A stretch of DNA of 42,727 bases from Anaerolineae bacterium. GTDB lineage: Bacteria > Chloroflexota > Anaerolineae > J036 > Brachytrichaceae. The notes under the pieces were generated by a model. That model did no database searches. It saw nothing but the letters and a program-made list of their open reading frames with translations, and was not told where the DNA came from. A program made the position numbers and the translations under genes. The stretch lies in NCBI GenBank assembly GCA_018500105.2, contig JAHBAL020000276.1, positions 1-42,727 on the forward strand, in the 5' to 3' direction. Below, piece after piece: positions 1 to 8,494 of this stretch (position 1 is the first letter of the stretch; each line of letters opens with the position of its first letter).

Positions 1-840
1 GCCTTGTATGATTTGTTGGTGAAATGGAAGGCGCAGCAAGGTCAAAACCCGCCAAACCCGACGGTTGCGCCGACAGTAGTCAATCCCGCCACGCCGACAC
101 CGACGCCGACGCCGACCGCCATTCCAAATAACCCCGCCACTGCCACCCCGACCGCGACCGCAACACCAATGGCGACGGCGACAGCAGTAGCGACCAATAC
201 GCCAGCGCCGCCAACGGCAACCCCTACTCAAGCTTTCTTGCCGGGCATCTTTAACAAGACTTTGCAGCAAGGCGTAAACGGTTATACCGGCGTGAGCGAC
301 ACCAACCTTTATAACTGGTCCGTTAATAGCAACAATGGCAGCAATAGTTCGCTCAGCACGTCGAGCAACAAAGGCGAAAAATCGCTCATCCGCTTCGACC
401 TCGCAAGCATTCCCGCTAGCAGCACGGTGCAATCGGCCACGCTACAACTATTCCTCAGCCATTCTGACGCCACCGCTGGCACACGCGCCAGCGAATTGCA
501 CAAGCTCAATGTGGATTGGCTAGAGATGCAAGCCACGCATAGTCTGCGCAAAACAGGCGTGGCGTGGTCGGGTAATGGGCCGCAACCCAACAGCGACTAT
601 GTGACAAGTGCGGCGGCGGTGGCGCACACGGGCAGCAAAGACGTATGGGTGACGTGGAACGTGACAAGCTTGGTGCAAGACTGGGTGAATAATCCGGCCA
701 GCAATAACGGCGTGCTCATGTTCGACCCTGCGCCCTATGCCAACAGCAACCAAGGCGGCTACATGCGTGCCTATCGCAGCAGCAATTACTGGCTGCCAGC
801 CATGCGGCCCAAGTTGAATGTGGTTTACGCCACGCCATAG
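1..840 (+). CDS. Surface protein, C-terminal part: Thr/Pro-rich linker plus DNRLRE-type domain (5' truncated by window edge)
   Basis: The frame is open from the first base, so the true start lies upstream and only the last 279 or so codons are seen. Residues about 20-78 are a low-complexity linker dominated by Thr, Pro and Ala, a style common in exported Chloroflexota proteins. The remaining 200 residues are rich in beta-strand, Ser, Asn and aromatic residues. They carry features of the DNRLRE/CBM96-like module: a repeated-Ser stretch followed by SLIRFDL, an 'ATLQLFL' strand, and a late 'WNVTSLVQDWVNN' segment. Such modules cap large extracellular proteins and are thought to bind carbohydrate or stabilise the C-terminus. 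The missing N-terminal part would decide the function. No cell-wall anchor follows the domain. The module assignment is by recalled pattern only. Confidence 0.7.
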   Translation, partial: ALYDLLVKWKAQQGQNPPNPTVAPTVVNPATPTPTPTPTAIPNNPATATPTATATPMATATAVATNTPAPPTATPTQAFLPGIFNKTLQQGVNGYTGVSDTNLYNWSVNSNNGSNSSLSTSSNKGEKSLIRFDLASIPASSTVQSATLQLFLSHSDATAGTRASELHKLNVDWLEMQATHSLRKTGVAWSGNGPQPNSDYVTSAAAVAHTGSKDVWVTWNVTSLVQDWVNNPASNNGVLMFDPAPYANSNQGGYMRAYRSSNYWLPAMRPKLNVVYATP

Positions 841-868
841 CTTGTGCTGATTGTGTGATCTAACTCTT

Positions 869-1337
869 TAGGCGGTGGTTGAGCGCGGCATAGGCCGTCG
901 GTGGTGTCGCTACGCTCAACCACCGCCTAATTTTGTGCGAACCCTTCGGGTTCGATTTCATAATCGGCGACAAATTGTGGGCCGAAATCACCTGGAAGGG
1001 GTTTTTCCCATTAGGCGGTGGTTGAGCGCGGCATAGGCCGTCGGTGGTGTCGCTACGCTCAACCACCGCCTAATTTTGTGCGAACCCTTCGGGTTCGTTT
1101 TCATAATCGGCGACAAATTGTAAGCCGAAATCACCCCGAAGGGGTTTTTCCCATTAGGCGGTGGTTGAGCGAAGCGACACCACCGCTACGTGACCAATGT
1201 CGCTACGCTCAACCACCGCCTAATTTTGCGCGAACCCTTCGGGTTCGTTTTCATAATCGGCGACAAATTGTGGGCCGAAATCACCCCGAAGGGGTTTTTC
1301 TCATTAGGCGGTGGTTGAGCGTAGCGACACCACCGCC
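869..1337. repeat. Tandem array of 143-150 bp hairpin-rich units (about 3.2 copies)
   Basis: The 518-base gap between the surface protein and the serine hydrolase is almost entirely this array. Units begin with TTAGGCGGTGGTTGAGCG at about 869, 1011, 1154 and 1304, giving periods near 142, 143 and 150. Each full unit holds one large inverted repeat (GGCGGTGGTTGAGCG paired with CGCTCAACCACCGCC), a second small hairpin (CGAACCCTTCGGGTTCG) and a third (CCCCGAAGGGG). The copies differ by point changes and a small insertion in the third unit. Short open frames across the array are repeat-derived and are not called as genes. Confidence 0.9.
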
Positions 1338-1358
1338 TGAACTCGGTAGAATACCGGC

Positions 1359-2831
1359 ATGACAACTCTCCCCCGCAGCACCCCCGAATCACAAGGGGTG
1401 GCTTCCAGCCGCATTTCAGCTTTTATTGACGATATCAATCGCAACATCCGCGATCTGCACAGCTTAATGCTGATGCGGCATGGAACGGTCATTGCCGAGG
1501 GGTGGTGGCAGCCTTATCAGGCCGATGCGCCCCATGTACTGTTTTCGCTCAGCAAAAGCTTCACCAGTAGCGCCATCGGGTTGGCAATCGCCGAAGGGCG
1601 GTTGGGTCTGCGTGACCGCGTGCTCGATTATTTCCCCGACGACGCCCCCGCGACCATCAACGAACATTTGGCTGAGATGCGGGTTGAGCATTTGCTATCA
1701 ATGACATCGGGGCATCACGAAGACACCTTGTTTTCGATGTTCACCCAGCCAGATGGCAATTGGGCGCGTGGCTTTTTGGGCCAAGCCGTCACCCATGCGC
1801 CCGGCAGCTATTTTGTCTACAACAGCGGGGCCACCTATATGTTAGCGGCCATTTTGCAACGCCTAACCGGACAAACATTGCTCGATTATCTGCGCCCCCG
1901 TTTGCTCGCCCCGCTCGGCATCGAAGGGGCAACATGGGATGTTTGCCCGCGTGGGGTGAATGTGGGTGGCTGGGGCATGAAGATCAAGACTGAAGACATC
2001 GCTCGGTTTGGGCAGCTTTACTTACAACGTGGTCGTTGGCAAGGTCAACAAGTGCTGCCCGAAGCATGGGTCGCGCAAGCTACCGCGTTTCAATCCGACA
2101 ACAACAACGGGACCCAAACCAATCCCGATTGGCAGCAAGGTTATGGCTACCAATTTTGGCGTTGTCGGCACGGGGCGTATCGTGGGGATGGGGCATTCGG
2201 CCAATTTTGCGTCGTTTTCCCCGATCAAGACGCAGTGCTCGCCATCACAAGCGGGCTGGGCGATATGCAAGCCGTGCTGAATTTAGCGTGGCAGCATCTG
2301 TTGCCGGCCTTCGCCGCCGCGTCTTTGCCCGAAAATGCCGCCGAGCAAGCGGCATTGCAACAACGGTTGTCGGCCCTGTGCGTGCCAATGACCACCGGTG
2401 TCGCGGGCGACCATCTCGCCCAACACGTCAGTGGTAAGACCTATCAGCTTGAGCCAAACGCTTTGGGGTTAACCGCGCTACGGATGCAATTTGACACGCC
2501 CGACGTTGTTTTGCATGTCAGCGATGCCGCCGGACAGCACGATATTGTGATTGGCGGCGCAGCATGGCGGCACAGCCACAGTCGCTTCGAGGTTCGCAAT
2601 CCTCGTTTTGGCGCATCGAATCCGTCTGCGTTGCATCACATCGCCACATCGGGCGCGTGGGTTGCGCCAGATGTCTATTCGCTGCAACTTTGTTTTGCCG
2701 AAACGCCATTTATTCACACCTTCAGTTTGCGCTTCGAGGGCGAACGGGTGCAGCTTACCAGCCGCGAAAATGTCAGTTTTATGCCGATTGAGCCGATGCA
2801 GGTGTGGGGGCGGCTGGCGAAAAATGAGTAG
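1359..2831 (+). CDS. Beta-lactamase-family serine hydrolase (class C / penicillin-binding fold)
   Basis: This 490-residue protein has the serine beta-lactamase/transpeptidase fold seen in class C enzymes, esterase EstB and D-aminopeptidases. The SxxK nucleophile motif is SLSK at residues 63-66. The second motif is YNS within 'FVYNSGATY' near residue 150, and a Gly-rich third motif sits at 'YRGDGAFGQF' near residue 275. After the catalytic domain (about residues 10-330) a further 150 residues form a beta-rich C-terminal extension. No signal peptide is visible, so it is probably cytoplasmic. Members hydrolyse peptides, esters or amides; the substrate cannot be told from sequence. The ATG at 1359 lies only 22 bases after the tandem repeat block, so the promoter must be in or very near the repeats. 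It appears monocistronic. Confidence 0.85.
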   Translation: MTTLPRSTPESQGVASSRISAFIDDINRNIRDLHSLMLMRHGTVIAEGWWQPYQADAPHVLFSLSKSFTSSAIGLAIAEGRLGLRDRVLDYFPDDAPATINEHLAEMRVEHLLSMTSGHHEDTLFSMFTQPDGNWARGFLGQAVTHAPGSYFVYNSGATYMLAAILQRLTGQTLLDYLRPRLLAPLGIEGATWDVCPRGVNVGGWGMKIKTEDIARFGQLYLQRGRWQGQQVLPEAWVAQATAFQSDNNNGTQTNPDWQQGYGYQFWRCRHGAYRGDGAFGQFCVVFPDQDAVLAITSGLGDMQAVLNLAWQHLLPAFAAASLPENAAEQAALQQRLSALCVPMTTGVAGDHLAQHVSGKTYQLEPNALGLTALRMQFDTPDVVLHVSDAAGQHDIVIGGAAWRHSHSRFEVRNPRFGASNPSALHHIATSGAWVAPDVYSLQLCFAETPFIHTFSLRFEGERVQLTSRENVSFMPIEPMQVWGRLAKNE

Positions 2832-2908
2832 TTCATAATAAATCATCGGGTGGTGCATCCAATTGGCCCGTTTTTTGGTTATTCATATTAAGCAATCGCT
2901 TCGCCCAA

Positions 2909-3706
2909 ATGATGAAAACCAACCTCAAAACCCTGATGAGTGCTGTCCTCGTTGGTGGCCTACTCACGGCATGTAGCAATGCCGCAACGCCAACTGCTGC
3001 GCCGCCAACGCTGCCCCCAGTGATTGCACCCGCAACATTGGCCCCAAGCGCTGTGCCACCAACCGCCACTCGGCCTGCGCCGACCAGCGCCCCAACCGCC
3101 GTGCCGCCAACGGCGACCTCGCCTGCGCCAACCAGCGCCCCAACTGCCCCCGCTGCAACACCCACAACGGTGGCAACGACGGCCTCGGCAACGACGCAGA
3201 TGCTGAATGGCAAACCATGTGTAGCCCCTGCCGCGCTCACGCCCGCCCAAACCGAAGGCCCGCTGTATGTGGCGAACCCGCCCCAACGCCGCAATTTTCA
3301 GGCTGATGTCGCCAATCGTGGCGGCAAGCCGTTAATTTTGCTGGGGCAAGTCTTTGGCCAAGATTGCAAGCCCATCGCCAATGCACGGGTAGATTTGTGG
3401 CATACCGACGCCAAAGGTGAGTATGATCTGAGCAAGACTTACACCTCTCGCGGTTATTTTAATACCGACGCCAACGGCAGTTATCGCTTCGAGACCATCT
3501 TCCCCGAAATTTACCCGGGGCGCACCGCGCATTTTCACCTCAAGGTCACGCCGCCCAACGGTACAACCCTGACCACACAAGTGTATTTTCCCGATGTAAC
3601 CGCGAACAATCGTGATGGCATTTTTGACGCCAAATTGCTGGCCCGCATGAGCAAATCCGGCGGCACCGATGTGGCAAATTTTGATTTTGTGGTGGTGCGC
3701 CGCTAA
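2909..3706 (+). CDS. Lipoprotein intradiol ring-cleavage dioxygenase
   Basis: This 265-residue protein starts with a lipoprotein signal (hydrophobic stretch ending LLTAC, lipidated Cys22). A tether of nearly pure Pro/Ala/Thr follows at residues 25-95, then a domain resembling the catalytic beta-sandwich of protocatechuate 3,4-dioxygenase. The four non-haem Fe(III) ligands of that family can all be placed: Tyr172 (in KGEYD), Tyr202 (in EIYPGR), and His208 and His210 (AHFH). The WHTDA, TDANGSYRF and PGRTAHFH segments are typical of the family. It would cleave catechol-type aromatic rings between the hydroxyls, but outside the membrane, unlike classic cytoplasmic enzymes. No ring-hydroxylase or beta-ketoadipate genes are adjacent, so the substrate is unknown. 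An alternative start one codon downstream changes nothing. Confidence 0.85.
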   Translation: MMKTNLKTLMSAVLVGGLLTACSNAATPTAAPPTLPPVIAPATLAPSAVPPTATRPAPTSAPTAVPPTATSPAPTSAPTAPAATPTTVATTASATTQMLNGKPCVAPAALTPAQTEGPLYVANPPQRRNFQADVANRGGKPLILLGQVFGQDCKPIANARVDLWHTDAKGEYDLSKTYTSRGYFNTDANGSYRFETIFPEIYPGRTAHFHLKVTPPNGTTLTTQVYFPDVTANNRDGIFDAKLLARMSKSGGTDVANFDFVVVRR

Positions 3707-3882
3707 TACCAACCGCATGCTCAAGATGGACTTTAATCTCATATATTTTGCGCGTCATTCCGACGAGGAACGAGGAGGAATCTTTGCGTAAACTTAATCA
3801 TCGTGCCGATTTTCCACATAGACCCCTCGCTGCGCTTCGGGGTGACGGGTAAATTTATTCCAGCTTGATTTAGACGTTGGTA
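3707..3882. repeat. 176-bp MITE-like element with TACCAAC/GTTGGTA ends
   Basis: The element begins four bases after the dioxygenase stop codon at TACCAAC and ends at GTTGGTA. Terminal regions are imperfect inverted repeats (TACCAAC..., then TCAAG and TGGA on each side). The interior holds a second inverted pair, GTCATTCCGACGAGG and CCTCGCTGCGC...GGGTGAC, of the kind seen again at 38271-38389. No transposase is encoded, so it would depend on one elsewhere. Confidence 0.6.
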
Positions 3883-3895
3883 TAAGAGGCAGTCA

Positions 3896-4570
3896 TCAGG
3901 TCGCCATTTTATAGGCAGCGCGTTGGCGAATGAGCAGCCATTCGGCAAGCACAAGGTTGGGAACCCACGACAACCACATCACCACGCGATAAACCTCGAT
4001 AAACAAGGCGTCAAAATTGCCAGCGTATTTACTTTGCGGCATGGGCAATTGGCTGGCAATGAGCACACCCAGCCATAAACGTAAGGTGGCGGCGGCAAAG
4101 GTCAGCGCATAATTGCGAATCATCCATTGGCGGTGGCTTTCGACATTGCCAGCGCGAATGCTGGTGTAGGCCTTGTAACCTGTCCATAGCCACAATACCG
4201 CTAAGGTGATGAGGCCAATTTCGCCGACCAAACCCGAAATGATGCCCGGCGCAATCACAAAAGCTGTGATGCCGCCGAGAAAAACGCCCAGCATATAGAT
4301 GCGCCCCAACCAGCGATGTAGCACTGGTTTGCGGCTGCGCAAGCCAGCGAGAAATTGAAATGGCCCGAGCAACAAGGCGACGCCGCTGGCAAAGGCATGG
4401 ACAAACAACCCGACATATTTGGCGGTGTTTTCGCTGGCATAACGCGCTGTGGCGTTGTTGAAATTGGCGGGGTTTAAGGTGGCATAGGGCGCGATGGCAC
4501 TAATGCCAACGCCAATGGCGAAAAACGCCAACAAACCCCATCGCCAATGTTTAGTCAAATTGTTTTTCAT
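3896..4570 (-). CDS. DUF2306-type multi-pass membrane protein
   Basis: This 224-residue protein has about six to seven hydrophobic segments, and the first (LLAFFAIGVGISAIAPYA) follows a short basic N-terminus. The pattern matches DUF2306 membrane proteins: a His in the second helix region (FVHAFASGVALLLGPFQF), then 'HRWLGRIYMLGVFLGGI', then 'ESHRQWMIRNYALTFAAATLRLWLG'. The conserved His and Arg residues in these motifs suggest haem or metal binding, but no function has been established that I can name. It is transcribed toward the dioxygenase and separated from the upstream tetR gene by the 136-bp repeat, so the two may or may not be co-transcribed. Confidence 0.8.
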   Translation of the reverse strand: MKNNLTKHWRWGLLAFFAIGVGISAIAPYATLNPANFNNATARYASENTAKYVGLFVHAFASGVALLLGPFQFLAGLRSRKPVLHRWLGRIYMLGVFLGGITAFVIAPGIISGLVGEIGLITLAVLWLWTGYKAYTSIRAGNVESHRQWMIRNYALTFAAATLRLWLGVLIASQLPMPQSKYAGNFDALFIEVYRVVMWLSWVPNLVLAEWLLIRQRAAYKMAT

Positions 4571-4583
4571 TTTTTTTTATACC

Positions 4584-4719
4584 TTAGGACTTACGCGAAA
4601 GTTTGATTTTTACCACAAAGCACACAAAGAAATCGAAGACTTGCATTGTTAAAACTTTCTTTTCTTTGTGACATTTGTGTTCTTTGTGGTGAAATATTTT
4701 TAATGCGTGTAAATCCTAT
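4584..4719. repeat. 136-bp MITE-like element, copy 1
   Basis: Termini are TTAGGACTTACGCG at the left and CGTGTAAATCCTAT at the right, which are near-perfect inverted repeats. The interior has subterminal inverted words: ACCACAAAGCACACAAAGAA against TTCTTTGTGGT and related TTTGTG words. A second copy of the same length occurs at 40408-40543 with about 85-90% visual identity. It fills most of the gap between the DUF2306 gene and tetR. It has no coding capacity. Confidence 0.85.
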
Positions 4720-4734
4720 ACTGACACTACGCGC

Positions 4735-5424
4735 TTAACTTTTCAAAAACTGTCGTTGAACCGAGTGCAACTCGGTCAAATACAACGCATCCCCGTTGTC
4801 GCCAAAGGGTGGAAAATGCCCGTGAATTTCGAGCGAGACGAAACCATGCACCCGTGACCAAATGGTCATGGCAACAAAATGGGTGAGCGGGTGAACCGGC
4901 CCGACATAGGCACGCCATTGCTCGAATGCGGCTTCATAGGCTGGCTGAATGGGGCGATACGCCTCATCATTGAGCCGACCCGCCACCCGAATCGCCTCGA
5001 CGACTTCGAAGAGCGGGCGGATGGAACGCGCCGAAGATGGGCCAACTTGGTCGAGTGGCGCGACATAGCCCGGTATTGGGACGCTAAAAATGAGCAAATA
5101 GCGCTGGGTGTAGCGATGCGCCCAATTTCGGTAGGCCAAGCCAATGGCGTTCACCCGATTCGCATGATCATCTGCCGCAATCGTGTCGAGCGATGCCTGT
5201 TGTGAATCGCCAAACGAGGTAAATGCATCAATGATGAGCGCTGTCACCAGCGCGTCACGATCGGCAAAATAATTGTAGATGGCAGGCGCGGTGATATTTA
5301 GCTCGCGGGCAATGGCTCGCAATGAGAGTGCTGGCGCACCATATTCGGCAATCTGCTTCCATGCCGTTGCTTTGATGCTATCTTGTAGATTCGATAGCTG
5401 GGGTTTTGAGTTTCGTTTTAACAT
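4735..5424 (-). CDS. TetR-family transcriptional regulator (WHG-type C-terminal domain)
   Basis: This is a 229-residue one-component regulator. The N-terminal helix-turn-helix lies at residues about 15-60, with 'LRAIARELNITAPAIYNYFADRDALVTALI' as the HTH and the following helix. The C-terminal two-thirds is helical and resembles the TetR_C_33/WHG ligand-binding domain, including a conserved 'RAYVGPVHPLTHFVAMTIWSRVHGFVSLEI'-like segment split across residues 170-205. The ATG at 5424-5422 lies inside a perfect 61-bp palindrome that also sits upstream of the divergent TMEM175-like gene. The simplest reading is a repressor that controls itself and the channel gene, released by an unknown small molecule. 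Confidence 0.9.
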   Translation of the reverse strand: MLKRNSKPQLSNLQDSIKATAWKQIAEYGAPALSLRAIARELNITAPAIYNYFADRDALVTALIIDAFTSFGDSQQASLDTIAADDHANRVNAIGLAYRNWAHRYTQRYLLIFSVPIPGYVAPLDQVGPSSARSIRPLFEVVEAIRVAGRLNDEAYRPIQPAYEAAFEQWRAYVGPVHPLTHFVAMTIWSRVHGFVSLEIHGHFPPFGDNGDALYLTELHSVQRQFLKS

Positions 5425-5481
5425 GAATCAATAAACAGTGTATATTAACACTGTTAATATACACTGTTTATTGATTCATGT
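5421..5481. promoter_or_regulatory. Perfect 61-bp palindrome: probable TetR operator with three half-sites
   Basis: Two perfectly complementary 29-base arms (5421-5449 and 5453-5481) flank the three bases ACT. Nested in them is a regular series of half-sites: AACAGTGT at 5434-5441, AACACTGTT at 5447-5455 and ACACTGTT at 5461-5468, spaced about 13 bases apart. Two overlapping TetR-type dimers could therefore bind. The left arm includes the tetR start codon. The arrangement predicts autoregulation and control of the rightward gene. Confidence 0.8.
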
Positions 5482-5492
5482 CAAGCCCCATT

Positions 5493-5518
5493 TTCAAAAA
5501 CCTTTTGAACAGCCTTAA
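5493..5518. repeat. Isolated end of the 162-bp repeat family (short hairpin)
   Basis: CTTTTGAACAGCCTTAA at 5502-5518 is the right terminal sequence of the MITE-like element found complete at 38694-38855. A short TTCAAAA precedes it, so the site can fold into a small hairpin. It lies between the tetR palindrome and the TMEM175-like gene. Confidence 0.6.
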
Positions 5519-5556
5519 TCACAAAAGACATTTTGGATGGCTATACAATATCACCT

Positions 5557-6138
5557 ATGAGCAAAGGACGATTAGAAGCGTTTAGCGATGGCGTCATCGC
5601 CATCATTATTACGATCATGGTGTTGGAGTTAAAAACCCCACATGGACACGAGTTGAGTGATATCTTGCCAACACTGCCGGTATTTTTGGCCTATCTGTTA
5701 AGTTTTATCTTTGTAGGTATTTATTGGAACAATCATCACCATCTTTTTCAAGTGGTCAAACATATCAATGGTCGGGTGCTATGGGCCAATTTACATTTGT
5801 TGTTTTGGCTTTCACTCATCCCTTTTGTCACTTCGTGGTTGGGTGAATCGGGTTTGCACGCTGTGCCAATTGCGTTTTATGGCGCAGTATGCTGGTTAGC
5901 TGGGGTGGCGTATTACATTTTGGTGCGGGTTTTGGTTGGCATTCATGCCCCCGATTCGCCGCTCGTTATGGCTGTTGGCAAAGATCGCAAAGGGCTACTA
6001 TCATTAATCTTTTACACCGCTGCAATCCCGTTGGCATTTGTTGCCCCTTGGGCTGCCTTGGGGTTAATTGTGTTGGTGGCGCTCATGTGGTTTATCCCCG
6101 ATCGTAGAATTGCAAAGCACTCAACCCATGAAACCTAA
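5557..6138 (+). CDS. TMEM175-family (DUF1211) potassium channel-like protein
   Basis: The start is the ATG at 5557 (MSKGRLEAFSDGV), because an upstream TTG adds residues not expected in the family. The 193-residue product opens with the family signature FSDGV in helix 1 followed by 'AIIITIMVLELKTP', and has about six transmembrane segments. Bacterial TMEM175 proteins form tetrameric K+ channels with a hydrophobic gate from helix-1 residues. This protein has a single six-helix repeat, as in prokaryotic members. It is divergent from tetR across the large operator, so its expression is probably regulated. Its last 11 bases overlap the start of threonine ammonia-lyase, which suggests translational coupling. 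Confidence 0.85.
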   Translation: MSKGRLEAFSDGVIAIIITIMVLELKTPHGHELSDILPTLPVFLAYLLSFIFVGIYWNNHHHLFQVVKHINGRVLWANLHLLFWLSLIPFVTSWLGESGLHAVPIAFYGAVCWLAGVAYYILVRVLVGIHAPDSPLVMAVGKDRKGLLSLIFYTAAIPLAFVAPWAALGLIVLVALMWFIPDRRIAKHSTHET

Positions 6139-7360
6139 CCTCGACGACATTCGCGCTGCCCAAATTGCGCTGCAAACCATCGCCCACAACACACCCATTC
6201 TTCACGACGAACGCCTGAGCCGTGACAAACACAGCCATGTTTACTTGAAGGCCGAGTGTTTGCAGCGCAGCGGTTCGTTCAAAATTCGTGGGGCCTATAA
6301 CCGTGTGCGCCAATTGAATGCCGACGAGCGCCAACGCGGCGTCATCGCGCCATCGGCGGGCAATCATGCCCAAGGTCTGGCGTTGGGGGCCAAATTGTTT
6401 GGCGTGCCTGCCACCATTGTCATGCCCCAATTTGCGCCCTTGACCAAGGTGAATAACACCAAGGCGCACGGCGCAAATGTGGTGCTGCACGGCGCAACCT
6501 TCGACGATGCCAGAGCCTATGCCCACACGCTGGCGCAAGAACAAGGACTGGTCATCGTGCATCCGTTCGATGATGCTGGCGTGATTGCGGGCCAAGGCAC
6601 GATTGGCCTAGAAATTTTGGCGGCGCTGCCTGATTGCACAGTGTTGGTTGTGCCAATTGGTGGCGGCGGCCTCATCAGCGGCATCGCCATCGCGGCCAAA
6701 GCCATCAAACCAAATCTGCGTGTCATCGGCGTGCAGGCGGCGGGTTGTGCGCCGGTGCGCCAATCGCTCAACAGCGGTGCACCCATCACCGTGCCCAGCG
6801 CCCAAACCATTGCCGATGGCATCGCCGTCAAACGGCCCGGCGACATGACCTTTGCCATTATTAATGAACTGGTGGATGACGTGGTAGAAGTGACAGACGA
6901 CGAGATTGCACAGGGGATCGCGCATTGTGTGCAGCACAATCGCTTGGTGGTGGAAGGGGCCGGTGCGACCAGTGTGGCGGCGTTGTTGGCAAACAAGGTG
7001 TTGTTGCGAGCCAACGACGTGGCGTGCGCGGTGTTGGCGGGTGGCAATATTGACGGTAATTTGCTATCGCGGGTGATCGAGCAAGTGATGGTGCGCGACG
7101 GGCGCTATATGCTGGTCAAGTTGGCGATGGTGGATCGGCCCGGTTCGCTGTCGCCGCTTATTCAATTGGTGGCGGCCAACGGGGCCAATATTATTGATAT
7201 TTTTCATCGTCGCGCTTTGTGGCTGGCCCCACTCGGCAAGGTAGGGCTAGAATTGGTGCTGGAGGTGCGCGATCAACAGCACGGCAGTGCGGTTTTGCAA
7301 GCCCTGCGTGACGCTGGCTACGTTGTCGAGCGCGAAAGTTTGGGGGCGTGGGCAGAATGA
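6128..7360 (+). CDS. ilvA: Threonine ammonia-lyase (threonine dehydratase) with C-terminal ACT domain
   Basis: This 410-residue PLP enzyme converts threonine to 2-oxobutanoate, the first step toward isoleucine, or acts in threonine catabolism. The start at ATG 6128 gives the canonical N-terminus. Lys52 in 'SGSFKIRGA' forms the PLP Schiff base, SAGNHAQG binds substrate and cofactor, and the phosphate loop is GGGGL near residue 180. A single ACT-like domain occupies about residues 331-408 ('LVKLAMVDRPGSLSPLIQLV'). The length and single ACT match the short TdcB/IlvA-like form; the classic long IlvA has a two-ACT regulatory domain. It overlaps the upstream channel gene by 11 bases, and no other branched-chain gene is nearby. 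Confidence 0.9.
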   Translation: MKPNLDDIRAAQIALQTIAHNTPILHDERLSRDKHSHVYLKAECLQRSGSFKIRGAYNRVRQLNADERQRGVIAPSAGNHAQGLALGAKLFGVPATIVMPQFAPLTKVNNTKAHGANVVLHGATFDDARAYAHTLAQEQGLVIVHPFDDAGVIAGQGTIGLEILAALPDCTVLVVPIGGGGLISGIAIAAKAIKPNLRVIGVQAAGCAPVRQSLNSGAPITVPSAQTIADGIAVKRPGDMTFAIINELVDDVVEVTDDEIAQGIAHCVQHNRLVVEGAGATSVAALLANKVLLRANDVACAVLAGGNIDGNLLSRVIEQVMVRDGRYMLVKLAMVDRPGSLSPLIQLVAANGANIIDIFHRRALWLAPLGKVGLELVLEVRDQQHGSAVLQALRDAGYVVERESLGAWAE

Positions 7361-7469
7361 GGCAATTCCCTACACGTCAGCAACGCAGATAAAACATATC
7401 ACCTCAAAAATTAAGATAACTGTCAATAAAATCAATGTGAATTGTAAAAAAATATGGCATACTTAAAAA

Positions 7470-8480
7470 ATGACTTGGAACTCAGCACTTACTCAACTTA
7501 GCATCACTTTGGCAGGTTACTACCCTACTGAAAAAATGGCAATGCAAATTGTCAAACAATCCACTATGAATTCCTCACTTGTTGATTATGAGGGATCTCC
7601 TGCTACGCGATGGTTTTCGATAGTTGATGAAGCCATTAAGCAAAGTAAACTTAGCCAATTGGCAGCACGCGCAGCACAAGATTATGCAGGAGATAGCATT
7701 TTGCGCTATGCCAGCAACCATGATTTATCTCAAGCCAGTGCAGTAACAATTAATGGCCTCGAATCTGTTTGTGATGTGGCTCAAGATTTTGTTGAAGGCG
7801 ATTATGAGGTCCTTACAAGTACACAACAAACATTGTTACCAATTCAAACGTTGCTAACTGGTTGGCAAATGGCTCAAAGTGTATGCAAAATAACGCGTGG
7901 TGATGGTGGGCCTGCAACAGGATTTATGATCCAAAATGGTCTATTGCTCACGAATAACCACGTCATTGCAAATTCACAAGAAGCCCAAAAAGCAATTATC
8001 GAATTTAACTATCAAGGGGATATAACGGGGTATGTGGATCAAAACAAAGTGAAACGGTTTCAATTAGCCCCTGATCAAGGGTTTGCCACCTCAGATAAAC
8101 AAACAGGGGATGATTGGACCGCAGTAAAGGTAAAGGGCGATACCAGTGAATTCGGCACGATTCCCCTAAAAAAGCTGGATAGTGGCCCTAAAGAAAATGA
8201 GTACACCTTTATCATCCAACACCCCAGTGGTTTGCCTAAACAAATTTCGTTTTTTCATAACACAACGATTGCCTCTAAAAAAGCAAATCGAGTGCGTTAT
8301 CTTACAGATACGTTGCCGGGGTCATCAGGTTCACCGGTTTTTGATCAGAACTGGAAACTGATCGCACTTCATCATTGGGGAGAGGTAAAATCAAACAATA
8401 GTTCACGAAAATTTGCATATAACCAAGGAATTCACATCAACGCGGTCGTTGATGGGTTAACAACAAAAGGCTTACTATAA
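7470..8480 (+). CDS. EAD1-trypsin: effector-associated domain fused to a trypsin-like serine protease
   Basis: This 336-residue protein heads the AT-rich four-gene block. Residues about 1-80 match the EAD1 pattern: W near the N-terminus, a central W48, 'IVDEAIKQSKLSQL' and a final 'DYAG' turn. EADs are small helical homotypic-interaction domains found in bacterial conflict systems. Residues about 135-330 form a chymotrypsin-fold protease. The catalytic triad is assignable as His164 (TNNHV), Asp215 (GDDWTAV) and Ser286 (GSSGSPV), like glutamyl-endopeptidase/HtrA-type enzymes. There is no signal peptide, so it acts in the cytosol. It is inferred to be an effector held in check until the NTPase recruits it through EAD1-EAD1 contact. 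I see no convincing Shine-Dalgarno before the ATG. Confidence 0.85.
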   Translation: MTWNSALTQLSITLAGYYPTEKMAMQIVKQSTMNSSLVDYEGSPATRWFSIVDEAIKQSKLSQLAARAAQDYAGDSILRYASNHDLSQASAVTINGLESVCDVAQDFVEGDYEVLTSTQQTLLPIQTLLTGWQMAQSVCKITRGDGGPATGFMIQNGLLLTNNHVIANSQEAQKAIIEFNYQGDITGYVDQNKVKRFQLAPDQGFATSDKQTGDDWTAVKVKGDTSEFGTIPLKKLDSGPKENEYTFIIQHPSGLPKQISFFHNTTIASKKANRVRYLTDTLPGSSGSPVFDQNWKLIALHHWGEVKSNNSSRKFAYNQGIHINAVVDGLTTKGLL

Positions 8481-8494
8481 CAAAGGAAAACATC

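Noticed and set aside
1018-1392. Overlapping short ORFs on both strands in the tandem array
   Set aside because: They are translations of the hairpin repeat units, recur in each copy and have no gene-like features.
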